A stretch of 64,000 nt of DNA from Cinnamomum chago (lineage: Eukaryota > Streptophyta > Magnoliopsida > Laurales > Lauraceae). This document shows, one piece after another, positions 24,501 through 33,191 of this stretch. Numbering within the stretch: position 1 is the first letter of the stretch; each line of letters begins with the position of its first letter. A model generated the notes under the pieces. It was not told the origin of the DNA, ran no database searches, and worked only from the letters and a program-made list of their open reading frames with translations. Made by a program: the position numbers and the translations under genes. The stretch covers positions 28,155,001 to 28,219,000 of the forward strand of contig CP142461.1 of assembly GCA_038049695.1 (NCBI GenBank), read 5' to 3'.

Positions 24501-27500
24501 ACTCCAATTGACAATATCATCAATCTAATTGATGATATCATCAACCTCTTGCAACTTTTCTTCGTCTTCTTGGACTTTTCTTCTTCGATAGTTTTCATAC
24601 CTAATTGTATTAGGTTTTGGAGGGGCTGATGCTGAAATTTGACGGAAGATGAATATCCATTTCAAATAAATGAAGGAAAATCGAAAGGAGGCGATGAATG
24701 CATCAAAGAATAAGGGTTTGACAAGTCTTTCAGAAATCACATAATGAAGTGTGTTCAATCCATCCACTATTTAATCCATTCTTAAAGAAAGTTCAAAGAT
24801 TTTGAATTAACGAAACAAAAAATGCCCTTGGGGATCTAAAACTCCACACAAACAATACAATACCTATAAAAAACCTCACATTCACTACTCAAAGATTGCC
24901 TAACATGGCTCTTACATGTTGCTCACAAACATCAAAACCGACCAAATTCCCCTAAACAAATGAAGTCAAACTATAAATATTCACCAAAGCACACCCAAAT
25001 TCATCCCTTCCAACCTCACTTGAAGCCAACACCAAATCGAGAGAAAATCCTCATTTTGGCATTTCACCGAACACCTTCCACTCCAAACTCGAACTCTCAA
25101 AACTCATGCAAAGGGGGACAACAAATGTGTAGAAACTAAGCATGGGACCCACGTACCTAAGGAAGATTGCCAAGACTACTCAAGGAAGAACACTAGGACA
25201 CAAAATACAATGATTTTTATAACCTTTCCATCGCTAGGTAGAAGATGGAGCAGAATATCGTCTTTTGCAATGGAAGTTGACGATTCGTCAACTTTGGCGA
25301 TTTCGTCGAAAAAAATGTACAAACAATTATCTCGTCATTTTATAGTTTTTCTTCATATAACTGTTTAATGAAGATTTAAGCTTAATTTTCTCATAAAAAT
25401 CCCAAAAAAAATATTGATGAAGACATGAATCTAGATTGAACCATCTGCTTTCTGGAAGCATAGCCCATCTAATTGGGGTTGTCTAAGTGCTACTTTTTCA
25501 AAGTAGGCACCAAATTTTGTTGGTCAAGTTTTTTATTGCCAACTTGTAGTTTGATGCAACTGTCCCATCTTTAGGCTTGGACTCATTTCATGACATGAGA
25601 TGGAGGGAAAACTGAAGCGGACAGTAGAATTAGTCATAAGAAGGGGCATTGGTGGATCCTATGCATTGCTCAAGACAATACTTCCTGAAGAAGGGCCATC
25701 AATGAGGGACTACCAAAGAACCAACAACATGGGCCATCAGAATGAAGTATCAAGAAATAACCATTAGAAAGGAATCCTAAAATCTGAAGAGAAATAAAAG
25801 CCTTAAAAGTCCAAAGAGAGCCAAATGCTTTGACAAAGCATCCAAACGTGCAAAGAAGCATAAATTTTAACTGTGAAAAGGAACTGGCATCTCCAAGTAG
25901 AAACATAAATCTGTGGAACTGGGGATTTGAGGATAAATTGTAGCTAGAAAGGAAGTGGCATCTCCAGTTAGAAACATGAACCTGTGGAAAGTGGGGATTT
26001 GAGAACGCCCAAAATCGTATATTTTATGGGAAGAGGGGCCCCATTTGGCCCAGTTGGACCCACCAAGTCAACATCATAATTAATTGTCTCGTGGTGCCAC
26101 TTGTGGTATGGTGAGTGGCATGAAAAGAGATGACAAGTGAAAATGTCCAGTGCTGAACAGGTCTCTGTTTAATTGCAGTAAAAAATGAATAGGAAGTCTT
26201 AGCTTGGACTTCTATAATTTTTCTCATCAGCAAGATTATGGGTTATGTGCCATCTGTAAAATTAAATGATTCTATGATTTCTAGGGATTTTCCCTTGAAG
26301 ATCAAGAAACCCTAAAAGTATGAAAAGAGGGAAAAGATGAGAGGAGGAAGATCTAAATCAAATGAATGGAATTGTAGTGTTGCCCATGGTGGGGCAAAAC
26401 TGCTAGTATATAGTTTATTATATTCTGAATAATTACAGAAAACCCCCCAACTTCTTTCTTTTTACAAAAGAGCCCACAATATTTTAGTAATTACAACTAA
26501 TTGTTCACTGTAACTCTCAACACCATCAAAATAAGCCATCCATTTCAGTTATAATTTTCTGGCCATAGGCCACTTGTTGAAGGAAATGGAAATGAGGCTT
26601 CTGTTCTGATCATATAGTGGATTCCTAATTGTTCTGATATTATATGTCAACTATTTGTTTCACTTATGGTAGTTTGTTGGACAACTTTTCTGTTTCAAGG
26701 ACATTCATTAATTAGATTTGAATTACATGAACATTCAACAATTCTAGCTTACTATCTGGGTAACATTAAACAGCTATCTATAATCTATATTCTATCGAAA
26801 CTACTAGGCAATTAAAAGGAAAAGATTCAATACTATAAAACTCGAAACTTGCCAGTCATATATAGTAGAATCTTGTCAAAACTGGATTTTTCTTTTTCAT
26901 CTAAGACCAAAAGTTAGGGTGCCGGAAAAGAAGCAAAGAGTACTGCAAATCAGTCTTGCAAAAATACAAGCACAAAAGAGAGCACTTACACTGTAAGATA
27001 CAATATATGATACCCTTGATTTGCCATTTTTGTGTTACCGATGCACTTCAGTGATCTGTTTGGTGGCGATGTTGTTCAAAACTCTGTTTATCTTGCTTAA
27101 AAACTAATAAACATAAGTGATTAAAGCTATCATCCTAATCCAAACGGTTTGTCTGAATACAGTTTTCAAGAGGACCAAATATGCATTCATGACATTGATG
27201 ATGTAGAATATGATTCTTTATATTTTATTGGGCATGGCAAGAGAGGAATAATTTATTTTTCTGAGTTAAGGCATTAACAAAGAACAGGTTGCCAGAGAAG
27301 GTTAAAGTTGGACTTCTTCAATGGGCATTCCATGGTTGTCTCTTGTGCATTTTCTTCATGACTGGAGTTTTCTTGTTGATCTTGCTAGTCTTTTATCAAT
27401 TGTTGGGTTTGGGATGTTTGCTGGAAGTTGTATTATGGTTCAGTTTCTTCTTGGGCTCAACTTTACCTTTGATCTTATTTTTTATTTTTTTATTTTATTT

Positions 27501-28690
27501 CTTTCATCCCTAGACTTCACTATGACCAAAAGTCCTTTTCTATCTGTAATTTCTGTTTCTTATCTCCCTTGACTTTGATTTGTAATGATCATATTCTTTA
27601 TACCCCTCTTTATAATTATGCTTATTCGTATTATCATAATCCCATTTTCTTACCAGAGCTTGACAATGCCTGTTCTTTTCACGCATTGTATGCTGCACAT
27701 GTTTCATTGTTAACTTAAAAACTACAGAACAAGTGGGAAAAACCAGAAAATTAGCATATGGTCGCTCGTGTACTTATTTGTCAAAAACCAATTATGTTTG
27801 GTGGGAGTTTTGAAAATGAACAATCGTTATTACATTAAAGAATTCCATGAGATTTTCCACAGGAATCTTGTTGAATTTTCTACAAAAACTTGAACTTTGG
27901 AATATCATAGCTCTTATGAAATAGATGGACTAGTTATCCTTTAAGTGACATCATTCTCTTTTACCAAAAAAGAAAAAAAAAGTGACTTCATTTTCTATTA
28001 TTTAAGTTAACACTATTGTTAAGTTTCAGCTGCACCCTTTTTTACTTGCACCATAATGATGTCCATATTATTATATTTTTATGATTAATAGATCCTTGTG
28101 ATTTTAAAAAAGAGCTCACCAACCTGTCAATTCCTGCTGGTCATTGCAATTTCTGTCTAAATCTAAAAGTAGGAATGATCAATTCTTTTGAATTTTTTTT
28201 TTTTATATAAATAACTGTGTAGGAATGATCATTGCATTACTCTATATTGAAATAAGAGGTAGGAAACAAAAACAAGAATGACCTTTTTGCCATTAGCAGT
28301 TGCCTTTCAATTAAAGCTATCAATTTTATGTTCTCAGAATAATTTTATGAAGTGAATACTTGCCAGGAGGTGTTTGACAAGGACAGGTTCAAGGCAGATG
28401 ACAAGATGGGGCACGCACATCTCAACATTCAAGCTATTGCATCAGCAGCAAGGATGAAGCGAGTCTTGCAGGTTTCAGCAGGGGAAACGAATCTCAGGAA
28501 GATCGTCCCCAGTCTCGACAATTGCTTGTTAAGGGATAGCTTTATCAGTTGTGTGAATGGTGAGGTTATGCTGGATGTTTGGTTGAGGCTTTGTGATGTC
28601 GAGTCTGGAGAGTTGGAGTTGAAGATCAAATGGCTTGACCTTCCATCCAGTTCTGCTGCATCTGTCACAACTACTACAGCTCCGTTGTAG
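3430..28690 (+). CDS. CAR: C2-domain ABA-related (CAR / OsGAP1-like) protein, three coding exons
   Basis: The join is 3430..3540, 14273..14368 and 28367..28690, giving 176 aa. Both introns are phase 0 with GT/AG borders. The protein is almost entirely one C2 domain. All Ca2+-ligand aspartates are visible: D22 and D27 in the first loop (RDFTSSDPY), and D73, D75 and D81 in the second (FDKDRFKADDKMG). After the last ligand loop comes the extra stretch typical of plant CAR proteins (about residues 100..150, with NCLLRDSF and VNGEV). The C-terminus (WLRLCDVESGELELKIKW) also matches. CAR proteins bind membrane phospholipids with Ca2+ and recruit PYR/PYL ABA receptors; OsGAP1 also stimulates GTPases (established for the family). 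The start is the first ATG after a good acceptor and lies directly before the C2 fold. Intron 1 is 10,732 bp and intron 2 is 13,998 bp, both packed with transposons. No stop or frameshift was seen, so the gene looks functional. Confidence 0.9.
5785..5880 (-). mobile_element. Copia integrase scrap
   Basis: The minus strand reads CPNKTLPF..., then PSELIHSDIWG. This is the junction between the Copia pre-integrase region and the integrase core (first catalytic Asp in HSDIWG). Flanking sequence on both sides is decayed. It is probably an old insertion in CAR intron 1. The rest of 3541..6170 shows only short unrecognised ORFs. Confidence 0.4.
6170..6925. mobile_element. hAT-like element with ACTCGG motif arrays at both ends
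   Basis: The left end (6185..6270) and right end (6828..6915) are dense in GACTCGG / CCGAGTC motifs in both orientations. The centre is CT-rich, low-complexity DNA (6400..6820). Subterminal arrays of a short CGG-type motif are characteristic of Ac/hAT elements. TIRs are poorly preserved (CCAATG.. versus GACCATGG..) and no clear 8-bp TSD is visible, so the superfamily is inferred. Confidence 0.4.
6771..7504. repeat. Tandem direct duplication, 2 x 367 bp
   Basis: 6771..7137 and 7138..7504 match with a constant offset of 367 bp and only scattered substitutions. Each unit holds the right ACTCGG-rich end of the upstream hAT-like element plus a piece of an old Copia tail. The duplication therefore arose after the two elements came together. 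Confidence 0.85.
7505..8179 (-). mobile_element. Old Copia 3' remnant (RNase H end and LTR pieces)
   Basis: The minus strand around 7505..7660 encodes a decayed Copia RNase H tail, recognisable by the HERTKHIEVD-like segment and the following VREKV-like block, with many changes. It resembles the same region of the fuller Copia element at 8575..8680. The sequence up to 8179 resembles LTR or leader DNA. The younger Copia element is inserted into its right edge. Confidence 0.5.
8180..8466 (-). repeat. Copia 3' LTR
   Basis: This 287-bp terminal repeat begins TG and ends CA. It is followed on + by the complement of the polypurine tract at 8467..8476. Confidence 0.93.
8475..9725 (-). pseudogene. 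Copia reverse transcriptase / RNase H part
   Basis: This open frame holds the RT active-site motif YVDDIIISG (near 9415..9440), the RT thumb region, and RNase H with its first catalytic Asp in AYSDSDWAG and the SSIEVEYRAM and YADNTSA motifs. The C-terminal HERTKHIE, DEFVRE and ANIFTKGLP motifs are the usual Copia end. It joins the upstream RT frame only through a frameshift between about 9535 and 9725, so the enzyme is not made intact. Confidence 0.85.
9535..9990 (-). pseudogene. Copia reverse transcriptase, N-terminal part
   Basis: Typical Copia RT start motifs are present: WQKAMQDELTAL, WDIVP, CKWVF, KARLVALG, the GIDYEETFAPVAK segment and the first catalytic Asp in QFDVKDAFLHGDL. A stop codon separates it from the preceding frame, and a frameshift separates it from the following one. 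Confidence 0.85.
9991..10467 (-). pseudogene. Copia integrase C-terminal region
   Basis: CAFLGYASHQKGYICYDP and ISRNVTFFE are the conserved Copia integrase C-terminal signature, followed by the usual Pro/Ser-rich linker to RT. Between this ORF and 10845 the minus strand still encodes the integrase core end (SDSGGEY and TPQQNGVAERKNR, the latter with the catalytic Glu) but in interrupted frames. Confidence 0.75.
10845..11978 (-). pseudogene. Copia zinc knuckle, protease and integrase start
   Basis: In order: a CCHC zinc knuckle (CFGCKNYGHYVSQC, near 11825..11865), a second Cys/His block, the aspartic protease active site (FIDSGASNHMT, near 11515..11545), the pre-integrase motif (LWHNRLGHPHSKLL) and the start of the integrase core (DIIHSDVWG). 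The frame ends at a stop within the core, a decay mutation. Confidence 0.85.
12001..12705 (-). pseudogene. Copia gag polyprotein
   Basis: It is a UBN2-type Copia gag: FNGKNYTSWSHQFQVYL, W(G)LVSG, the NTKDAKLKTWILGS segment and AREMWEYL-like helices. A stop at its end separates it from the CCHC/protease frame 23 bp downstream. The better start is probably the internal MEKHEIALIKF Met rather than the first Met. Confidence 0.8.
13221..13234 (-). other. Copia primer binding site
   Basis: The minus strand reads TGGTATCAGAGCCC immediately inside the 5' LTR. This is the standard plant Copia PBS, complementary to the 3' end of initiator tRNA-Met. Confidence 0.85.
13235..13518 (-). repeat. Copia 5' LTR
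   Basis: This 284-bp terminal repeat pairs with 8180..8466 and is followed by the tttat target duplication at 13519..13523. Confidence 0.93.
13575..13990. mobile_element. hAT-like element with TAGCGG motif arrays
   Basis: Both ends are filled with GTAGCG / CGCTAC-type motifs (13595..13705 and 13890..13975). The outer ends are roughly inverted: TGATCAAAATAACGG on the left against TGGTTCAAAACAGCG read from the right. The architecture is the same as at 15661..17575 and 6170..6925 but with a different motif. It is small and non-coding. Confidence 0.45.
14273..14368 (+). CDS. CAR: CAR-type gene, coding exon 2
   Basis: 32 codons, TAKTKVIYSCLNPVWNEEFT to GVLNL, include the C2 signature NPVWNE. The exon is bordered by TTGACAG| and |GTAAGC, phase 0 at both sides. 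Confidence 0.88.
16340..16625. repeat. Degenerate ~45-bp tandem repeats inside the hAT-like element
   Basis: Six to seven irregular units follow the pattern AAATTTGATYAGAGYCCTATTTCCTATYAGA with strong drift and small indels. They lie in the centre of the element. Confidence 0.6.
17042..17176. repeat. 60-bp tandem repeat of GCTGCTGC-type sequence
   Basis: 17042..17101 and 17102..17161 match except for one base, and a partial third unit follows. Together with an AAG-rich run at 16960..17010 this generates long low-complexity ORFs in several frames, which are not supported as genes. Confidence 0.85.
17960..18185. repeat. Palindrome cluster of solo LTR 1 (GGCTAGCC/GGTTAGCCG motifs)
   Basis: Repeated short GC-rich motifs (TTAGCTAGCGG, GGTTTGCCGCCAACTGAC, GGTTAGCCG, GGCTAGCCGCC, GGCTAGCCGACC) cluster at about the middle of the LTR. 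The corresponding place in the other two solo LTRs carries a different palindrome. Confidence 0.65.
19707..22595. mobile_element. Solo LTR 2 (TGTCGCGACCC family)
   Basis: It is 2,889 bp, begins TGTCGCGACCC and ends GGGTCTAACA. The flanks are aagtt (left) and aagtc (right), a 4/5 match for a target duplication. It is homologous to solo LTR 1 at several blocks, including the 5' end, GCGGAAGCGTGTAGCAAA, TCTAGATGACATCGT and the 3' third. No internal region is present. It lies 155 bp right of solo LTR 1 in CAR intron 2. Confidence 0.85.
21175..21372. repeat. Palindrome cluster of solo LTR 2 (GCGCTCGAGCGG motifs)
   Basis: There are five CTCGAG-centred palindromes, each within CGCTCGAGC, interspersed with three copies of CTGCAGTCAGAATGA-like sequence and GCAGCCAATC-type spacers. 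The cluster lies at the middle of the LTR, equivalent in position to the clusters of solo LTRs 1 and 3. Confidence 0.75.
22808..22865 (+). repeat. Old Copia 5' LTR scrap
   Basis: ATAATAGGATCTTTATGTAA and the following AGGAACCACGAGGGG match the start of the LTR at 23925 (AGAATAGGATCTTTATATAA, AGGAACCATGAGGGG). It is the left counterpart of the decayed Copia fragment. Confidence 0.55.
22866..22940 (+). repeat. Dispersed repeat with ATC run and GGGTGGGCTACATGAAT core, copy 1
   Basis: An ATC-rich run is followed by CAACTATGCTGGGGTGGGCTACATGAAT. The same arrangement occurs at 48306..48385. This CCCAACT..GGGGTCGGCTACATGAAT core is familiar from dispersed plant repeats, possibly SINE-derived. Confidence 0.5.
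23045..23294. repeat. Tandem repeat, 2 x 125 bp, with inner 28-bp units
   Basis: Two 125-bp units start at TATGCGGAATTGACAGCC (23049 and 23174). Within each, the motif TGAAGTC(A/G)RCAGCCATATGTGATG repeats at about 28 bp. A GT-rich stretch follows to 23332. Confidence 0.8.
23310..24000 (+). mobile_element. Decayed Copia 3' end (RNase H, polypurine tract, LTR start)
   Basis: The + strand encodes a broken RNase H: TDTNWAVSKMDRKSTIGYC, then after a stop SWKVKGQAVLAKSSVEAEYR and LYSDNTQ, with further stops. The polypurine tract TTGAGGGGGAG (23914..23924) is followed by LTR start TGTCAGAATAGGATC at 23925. Only the 3' part of the element survives; the piece at 22808..22865 is its 5' LTR remnant. 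Confidence 0.8.
24396..25403. mobile_element. Mutator-like non-autonomous element with ~105-bp TIRs
   Basis: 24396..24500 and 25301..25403 are inverted copies of each other, beginning GGGATTTTTAYG and extending about 100 bp with scattered mismatches. Long TIRs and about 1 kb length suit a MULE. The flanks are A-rich (aaaaaaata / aaaaaaaat), so a 9-bp TSD is likely but ambiguous. The inner 800 bp has no recognised domain. Confidence 0.7.
25876..26003. repeat. Short tandem duplication (~70 bp)
   Basis: The block GGCATCTCCARKTAGAAACAT through TGGGGATTTGAG occurs twice, 25886..25932 and 25952..26001. The rest of 26004..28366 is intron sequence in which nothing was recognised. Confidence 0.7.
28367..28690 (+). 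CDS. CAR: CAR-type gene, last coding exon
   Basis: 107 codons and a TAG stop follow acceptor TTGCCAG. It encodes EVFDKDRFKADDKMG (last Ca2+ loop), the CAR-type insert and the final strands of the C2 fold, then a short Ser/Thr-rich tail. The 3' UTR presumably extends from 28691 to near 28900; no definite polyadenylation signal was fixed. Confidence 0.9.
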   Translation, partial: EVFDKDRFKADDKMGHAHLNIQAIASAARMKRVLQVSAGETNLRKIVPSLDNCLLRDSFISCVNGEVMLDVWLRLCDVESGELELKIKWLDLPSSSAASVTTTTAPL

Positions 28691-29439
28691 AATGAATGTT
28701 GGCCTCCGTGCAGACGAGTGTGTATTTTACAACCACATCTCTATCTTTAACTGTATCTCTCATTTTACAGCCAATCTTCTCTGGAAAGAAATGTGAATTG
28801 GAAGTGCTTTTGTGATATGCTGAGGAACAAGAGGTATGCTAGCAACCATTAAAACATGTATCAATTATCAGAAGACATTTCAGTTCAATCCTATCTGAGT
28901 TGTGAAAGAACTGTTAGAATGATACCATTACAATATAGCGAGGATACTGTCATAATCAGCACTATCCCATTGAAGTGAGGTCTGCCTAAGCAATTCTCTT
29001 CCATCTGACATAACAGGCAAATGCTAGAGAACTTACATTTTGCGCAGTCTATATAAAAGAGAAGCGTTGGTGTGTTAACTCTGCTTTGATGCAGGCAAAT
29101 CCACCCACTGGCTGATGAAGGCGGATAAAAATTCAGCAGCTACGTGAATAAGACCATTTCCAATATGCATGTGGGGTTCCTTTGTAGGGCATCTTCAGCT
29201 AATGCTTCTTCATGGGCGTAAGATCCAATATGCTGTATTGTCACAATTACCCTAGGAAGAGAGAAGGTTTGGAATGGAACTGGTTTCTGATCCTTTCTGT
29301 AATAAGAGAATAGTTACAGCAAGTAAAGTTTCCTTAAATGGGGCACCTACAATCAATAACTCCTTGATGTTGGGCAATTATAATCTTACTGGACAAGTTT
29401 ACAAAAATATAAGAAAGACGAACTTCAGTGTGCTATCCA

Positions 29440-29830
29440 CATGAATAGCCCGAAGTAGATGTTGGGAGTCCACCAGCAGCAATTTGTCTATAAAGAATTA
29501 ATGCTTTGTTGGTATAGAGCTTTAGTGAAAATATTAGCAACTTGAAGATTAGTAATGACATGAGGAAGAGTTATGAGGTGGTTATTAGAAGCTGCCATGA
29601 TGCAGTGTGATTTTCAACTAGAATTAGTTGCAATTCAAATTGCATTGGTGGTTAGCATAAAGTGGCACACTGCATCTCAAAAAGTTCATGTAGCCAAACA
29701 ATCTCAGAACAAGCGAACATGGCATTGTATTATGCATTTATGCTTCAATGGACGGTTTTTTTTAAAAAAAAGGGGGATCTTGTTTCTTCTATTTTCACGA
29801 AATCAGAGCATGTCTAAGATATCTACACCA
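29440..29830 (-). mobile_element. Highly decayed Copia RNase H fragment
   Basis: The block containing GAAAATATTAGCAACTTGAAG and GACATGAGGAAGAGTTATG parallels the Copia RNase H tail at 8545..8610 of this window on the minus strand. Similarity continues weakly to about 29760. No open frame remains. 28900..29440 shows nothing recognisable. Confidence 0.5.
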
Positions 29831-30235
29831 TTCCATTGTTGAATGTAGCCTGGCAAGAATAGTTTAAAATTGCAGTTGAGGTGGTTGTCGCAGTCAACGA
29901 AAAATGATACTATACGTTGCATTGCTTCTGATTTGTTGCGGGGCCGTCACGGTCGGTCGTGGTGTAAATTTTTTTCCAACCATCCAATATATATAATATT
30001 AAAAAAAGCCATAGTATTTTAAAATGTCAGCTAAATAATATTATTTTTTTCATTAGTACATACTATAAGTGAAAAGATCAGTGCCCTTTTAGTTTTTCAA
30101 TAAGTCTACACAGCCCGATCCTATAGCCCGATCTCCATCCCGATCCTAGCTGGATGTTTTCAAAGACCGTCAGTTTTTTTCAAAGCCCGCCAGAACGAAT
30201 ATACTCAGAAACCAAACCTCATTTCCCAAATCCTC

Positions 30236-30550
30236 GTGCGAAACCAACCTCCGCTGCCTCCCCCTCCCTCCCTCCCTCCCTCCAAGCTCCACCCTTCCTG
30301 CCCTTGGCTCGCCCGCCAGCGCTTCTACCCCACTTTCTTCCTCAGCTCCCTTCTCGACCTCCGCTCCAACTTCCTTTCCACCTCCTCCGAAGTCCTCTGC
30401 GTCTCCGCCGGACGCCGCCAGATCCTCGCCCTCTCCTCGCTGGGCGTCGGCGAGGTCACCGGCGTCAAGATCATGGACTCGGCTCCGCTCGTCCAGAGAG
30501 CAGATCCCTCATTTTTTATGTATCAAAAAACTGTAGAATCAACCTCATGA
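30236..30550 (+). pseudogene. Truncated SAM-dependent methyltransferase-like gene fragment
   Basis: The open frame contains SEVLCVSAGRRQILALSSLG, then VGEVTGVKIMDSAPLVQRADP. This resembles SAM-binding motif I and the acidic strand end of a plant methyltransferase family (typical form LCVSAG.G.EV.AL...GV..V.GV...DSPPLV.RADP). The preceding FFLSSLLDLRSNFLS also fits. After RADP the similarity stops abruptly and the sequence becomes unrelated, so it is a 5' gene fragment. The leader is Pro/Ser-rich. No second exon was found downstream. Confidence 0.5.
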
Positions 30551-31419
30551 AACTTTCTGCTTCGAGAAATTGGTTTCCTCTCTTAAGACAATGGAGATTT
30601 TTTATGAGCTTCTGCGATTCTGCTCACGTTGATCTCAAATAGAGCTCCACAAAAATCTAAGAAGACAGGTCATCATACCCATGCCCGCAACAAAAGGGTC
30701 CTTCTATTTTGTTAGTTCGGAAAGGTTAGTTTATTCAAAAGCAATGGATGCAGAGGACACTGCAACCGAGAAATTTATATTTTGTTAGTTTGAAAATGTT
30801 AATTTAAATTTGATACACCAAGTCCCTTCTCTTGAAAGATCAATATTTCATCTGCTTTTGCCTTCAACCTGGTACAGATGATTCGACACATACAAATAAT
30901 TTATGAAAACTCTTAACAACTCATTTAGTGTACTGATGATGTTTTGATGTATCCTGCAGAAAATCGGATATGCTATCATCTAATAAAACTTGAGGAAGAA
31001 GCGGAAAAGGAAACAAAATCAACTTTCTTGAGAAACTCTTTCCTCCCTTCAAACCTGCTTAAAATTTTCTCTACGTTGGAAACAAAAGTTTAAGAAGTGC
31101 ATTGTGCTCTCCACGAGTCTCTAAGGGTGGCAGGCATCCAATCACCCAAAATTAGAGCAGAGTACAAGAACCCCAAAGAGGAAGGGTTAGTAATTATTGG
31201 TACAAACAATTTGAGCTTGATAAGAATACATGCCATATGGTCATTGCAGTGGATGATCAATTAAACATGTCGTCAAGCCTCAAATTCCTTCTCGAAATCA
31301 CTTTGGCAGCCCAAGCCCTCCCAATCTCTGTTTGAAACTTCCCTACACAGTTAGACAGCCCATGCTTGTGATTGGAACCAACTCGGTGAACCTACTGCAA
31401 GTTTCTAGTAACAGCACAA

Positions 31420-31595
31420 CTTTTGTAATAAAAAGAGCCACATGCAAAACCAGTCTACCAATTCTATTATCAAAGTAAATTTTGATACACCACAATTGGT
31501 TCATACAACAGAAATTTTGATACACCACAATTATAGAAAGAGCCACATACAAAACCAGGAATTTTCATACACCACAATTGGTTCATACAACAACA
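31420..31595. repeat. Local direct repeats (GATACACCACAATTGG unit)
   Basis: TTTTGATACACCACAATT occurs twice, with a third variant reading TTTTCATACACCACAATT, alternating with TTCATACAACA and AAAGAGCCACATRCAAAACCAG blocks. 30660..31420 shows nothing recognisable. Confidence 0.65.
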
Positions 31596-31669
31596 CAGTA
31601 GCTTCCATTTGATTAAAGAACGATCATATCCTCAAAAGAAGAAAATGCCAAAATACTACAATAACCAAC

Positions 31670-31857
31670 CAAGAGACCCATCTCAATTTCTACCCTCTTA
31701 CTTTTTTCTTGTCTCTAAAACCAGCATCTTTCGAAACCCATCTCGATTTCTACCACCTTTTCCTCTCGAAAACCAGATTCCTTCAAAACTCATCTCCATT
31801 CCCACCTCCTCCACTCTAAAACCAGAATCCTTCAAAACCCATCTCGATTTCACACTC
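31670..31857. repeat. Four degenerate ~55-bp tandem units
   Basis: Units of the form AACCCATCTCGATTTCTACC plus CTCTAAAACCAGMATCCTTC recur. The Gypsy element inserted at the end of the last unit; CT-rich sequence resumes at 43451. Confidence 0.65.
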
Positions 31858-32534
31858 TGTAAGTGCCTAAAAATTACGGACTTAGGTAATCGAGGATCAA
31901 GCTCCTGATTTGTGGTTTTAAAGGGAATAAAGGGAAATGATCGAGTCTCCAGTCACCTGAAAGGAAGGAAACAACGGTCAGAGACCCTGGCTATGGGTAG
32001 CCGAAGGCCCTCCGACGATCAAGTCAGTGTATGAACTGGAAGAGAATGGAAAAAGCCAGCTTATGGAGGGGAGGATCATGCGTACCTTGTAAGGCTTTCC
32101 TTCATGTAATATATAGACGTGAGGGTCATCATGGTACTGTCCACATGAAGGGATGGGAGTCCCATCAGCGTGTATTCGTACCTCTTGAGTGGGGGTAGGT
32201 GAAAAAGGGGGTGTCCCATCGGATCATCATCCCATACCTATGGACCTGAGATAAGGCGTGCTTCTTATCTGGGTTTGGCACTCACTCTGTCTGTCAGCTT
32301 ACCGTCCGTCGTGGCAGTGCATTTATGGCCGCATTTATGACTGAGTGACAGGGGCCGAGGTCGGGCAGAGGCTGAGACCGAGATTGGAGCCTGTGACGTG
32401 GCCACCGAGACTCGATTCATGGTTCCCCCGAGATGGAGCTACGGCCGACCTCACGTGGTTTCCGAGACAAAGGTTAAACCGAGACTGGGGATGGGCCCCC
32501 GTTCGAATTAGTGAGCATAAAACGACCCCACACA
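31858..32534 (-). repeat. Gypsy 3' LTR
   Basis: This 677-bp LTR is followed on + by the complement of a polypurine tract (ATTGCCCCCTATCTCTT, 32535..32551). Confidence 0.93.
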
Positions 32535-32856
32535 ATTGCCCCCTATCTCTTGGCCTCTTGGGGCCCGCCCGAGGTCGGGAGATAAGACTCGGAAGTGATG
32601 AGGCTGTCTTTTCGTATCCTGCTTTTATGGGATCCTCATCATGATGCCCTTTCGCCTGCCCTAGGCAACGAATAGGGTGTCATAATTGCCTTGCTATGGT
32701 AGGCACGTGGGGCGTCGTTTCGTATGACCGAGGTGATAAATATCGTACCAGAGGCGTGATGAGAGATGGACCGTCGCTGCCACGTGGAGCTGTTCGAATG
32801 GCTGCTCACCGGGATCGAAGTAATGCGCTGGCAAGGTAATTAAGAAGGTGCATCGC

Positions 32857-32866
32857 TCTATAAAAC
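32857..32866 (+). promoter_or_regulatory. TATA box of the antisense accessory gene
   Basis: CTCTATAAAAC lies about 330 bp upstream of the accessory-gene ATG (33192), inside the Gypsy element and pointing opposite to gag-pol. It implies a separate transcription unit. Confidence 0.5.
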
Positions 32867-33191
32867 GAAAACGCCCCTTGCTCCTTCCTCTTTTACCCTA
32901 ATCGTTTGTCTGAGAAGGAGACCCCGCTGAAGCGCTGGAGAACGTATTGCTGAATACCTTGCTGCAACTTCGCCCAAGCCAGAGGACCACCGAACCTGGA
33001 GATCTCCTCCTCTGCTTCCTACATCCCGTCTTCTTGTCTTCCGCATTCCCTCTTGCCCTTTGTGTGAGTTCCTCTCTGTCTCTGCTACTCCTTCGCACCC
33101 CTCCTTTCCTTTGTTTTCAGAGGGTTTTGGCCTTTTAGGGTTTTTCCAGTTTTTCGCCTCTTTTTTCTTGCTTTTTAACCTTCTAGGAAAG

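Noticed and set aside
27289..27572. Hydrophobic ORFs that could be membrane proteins
   Set aside because: T-rich intron sequence read in two frames gives Phe/Leu runs; no homology recalled.
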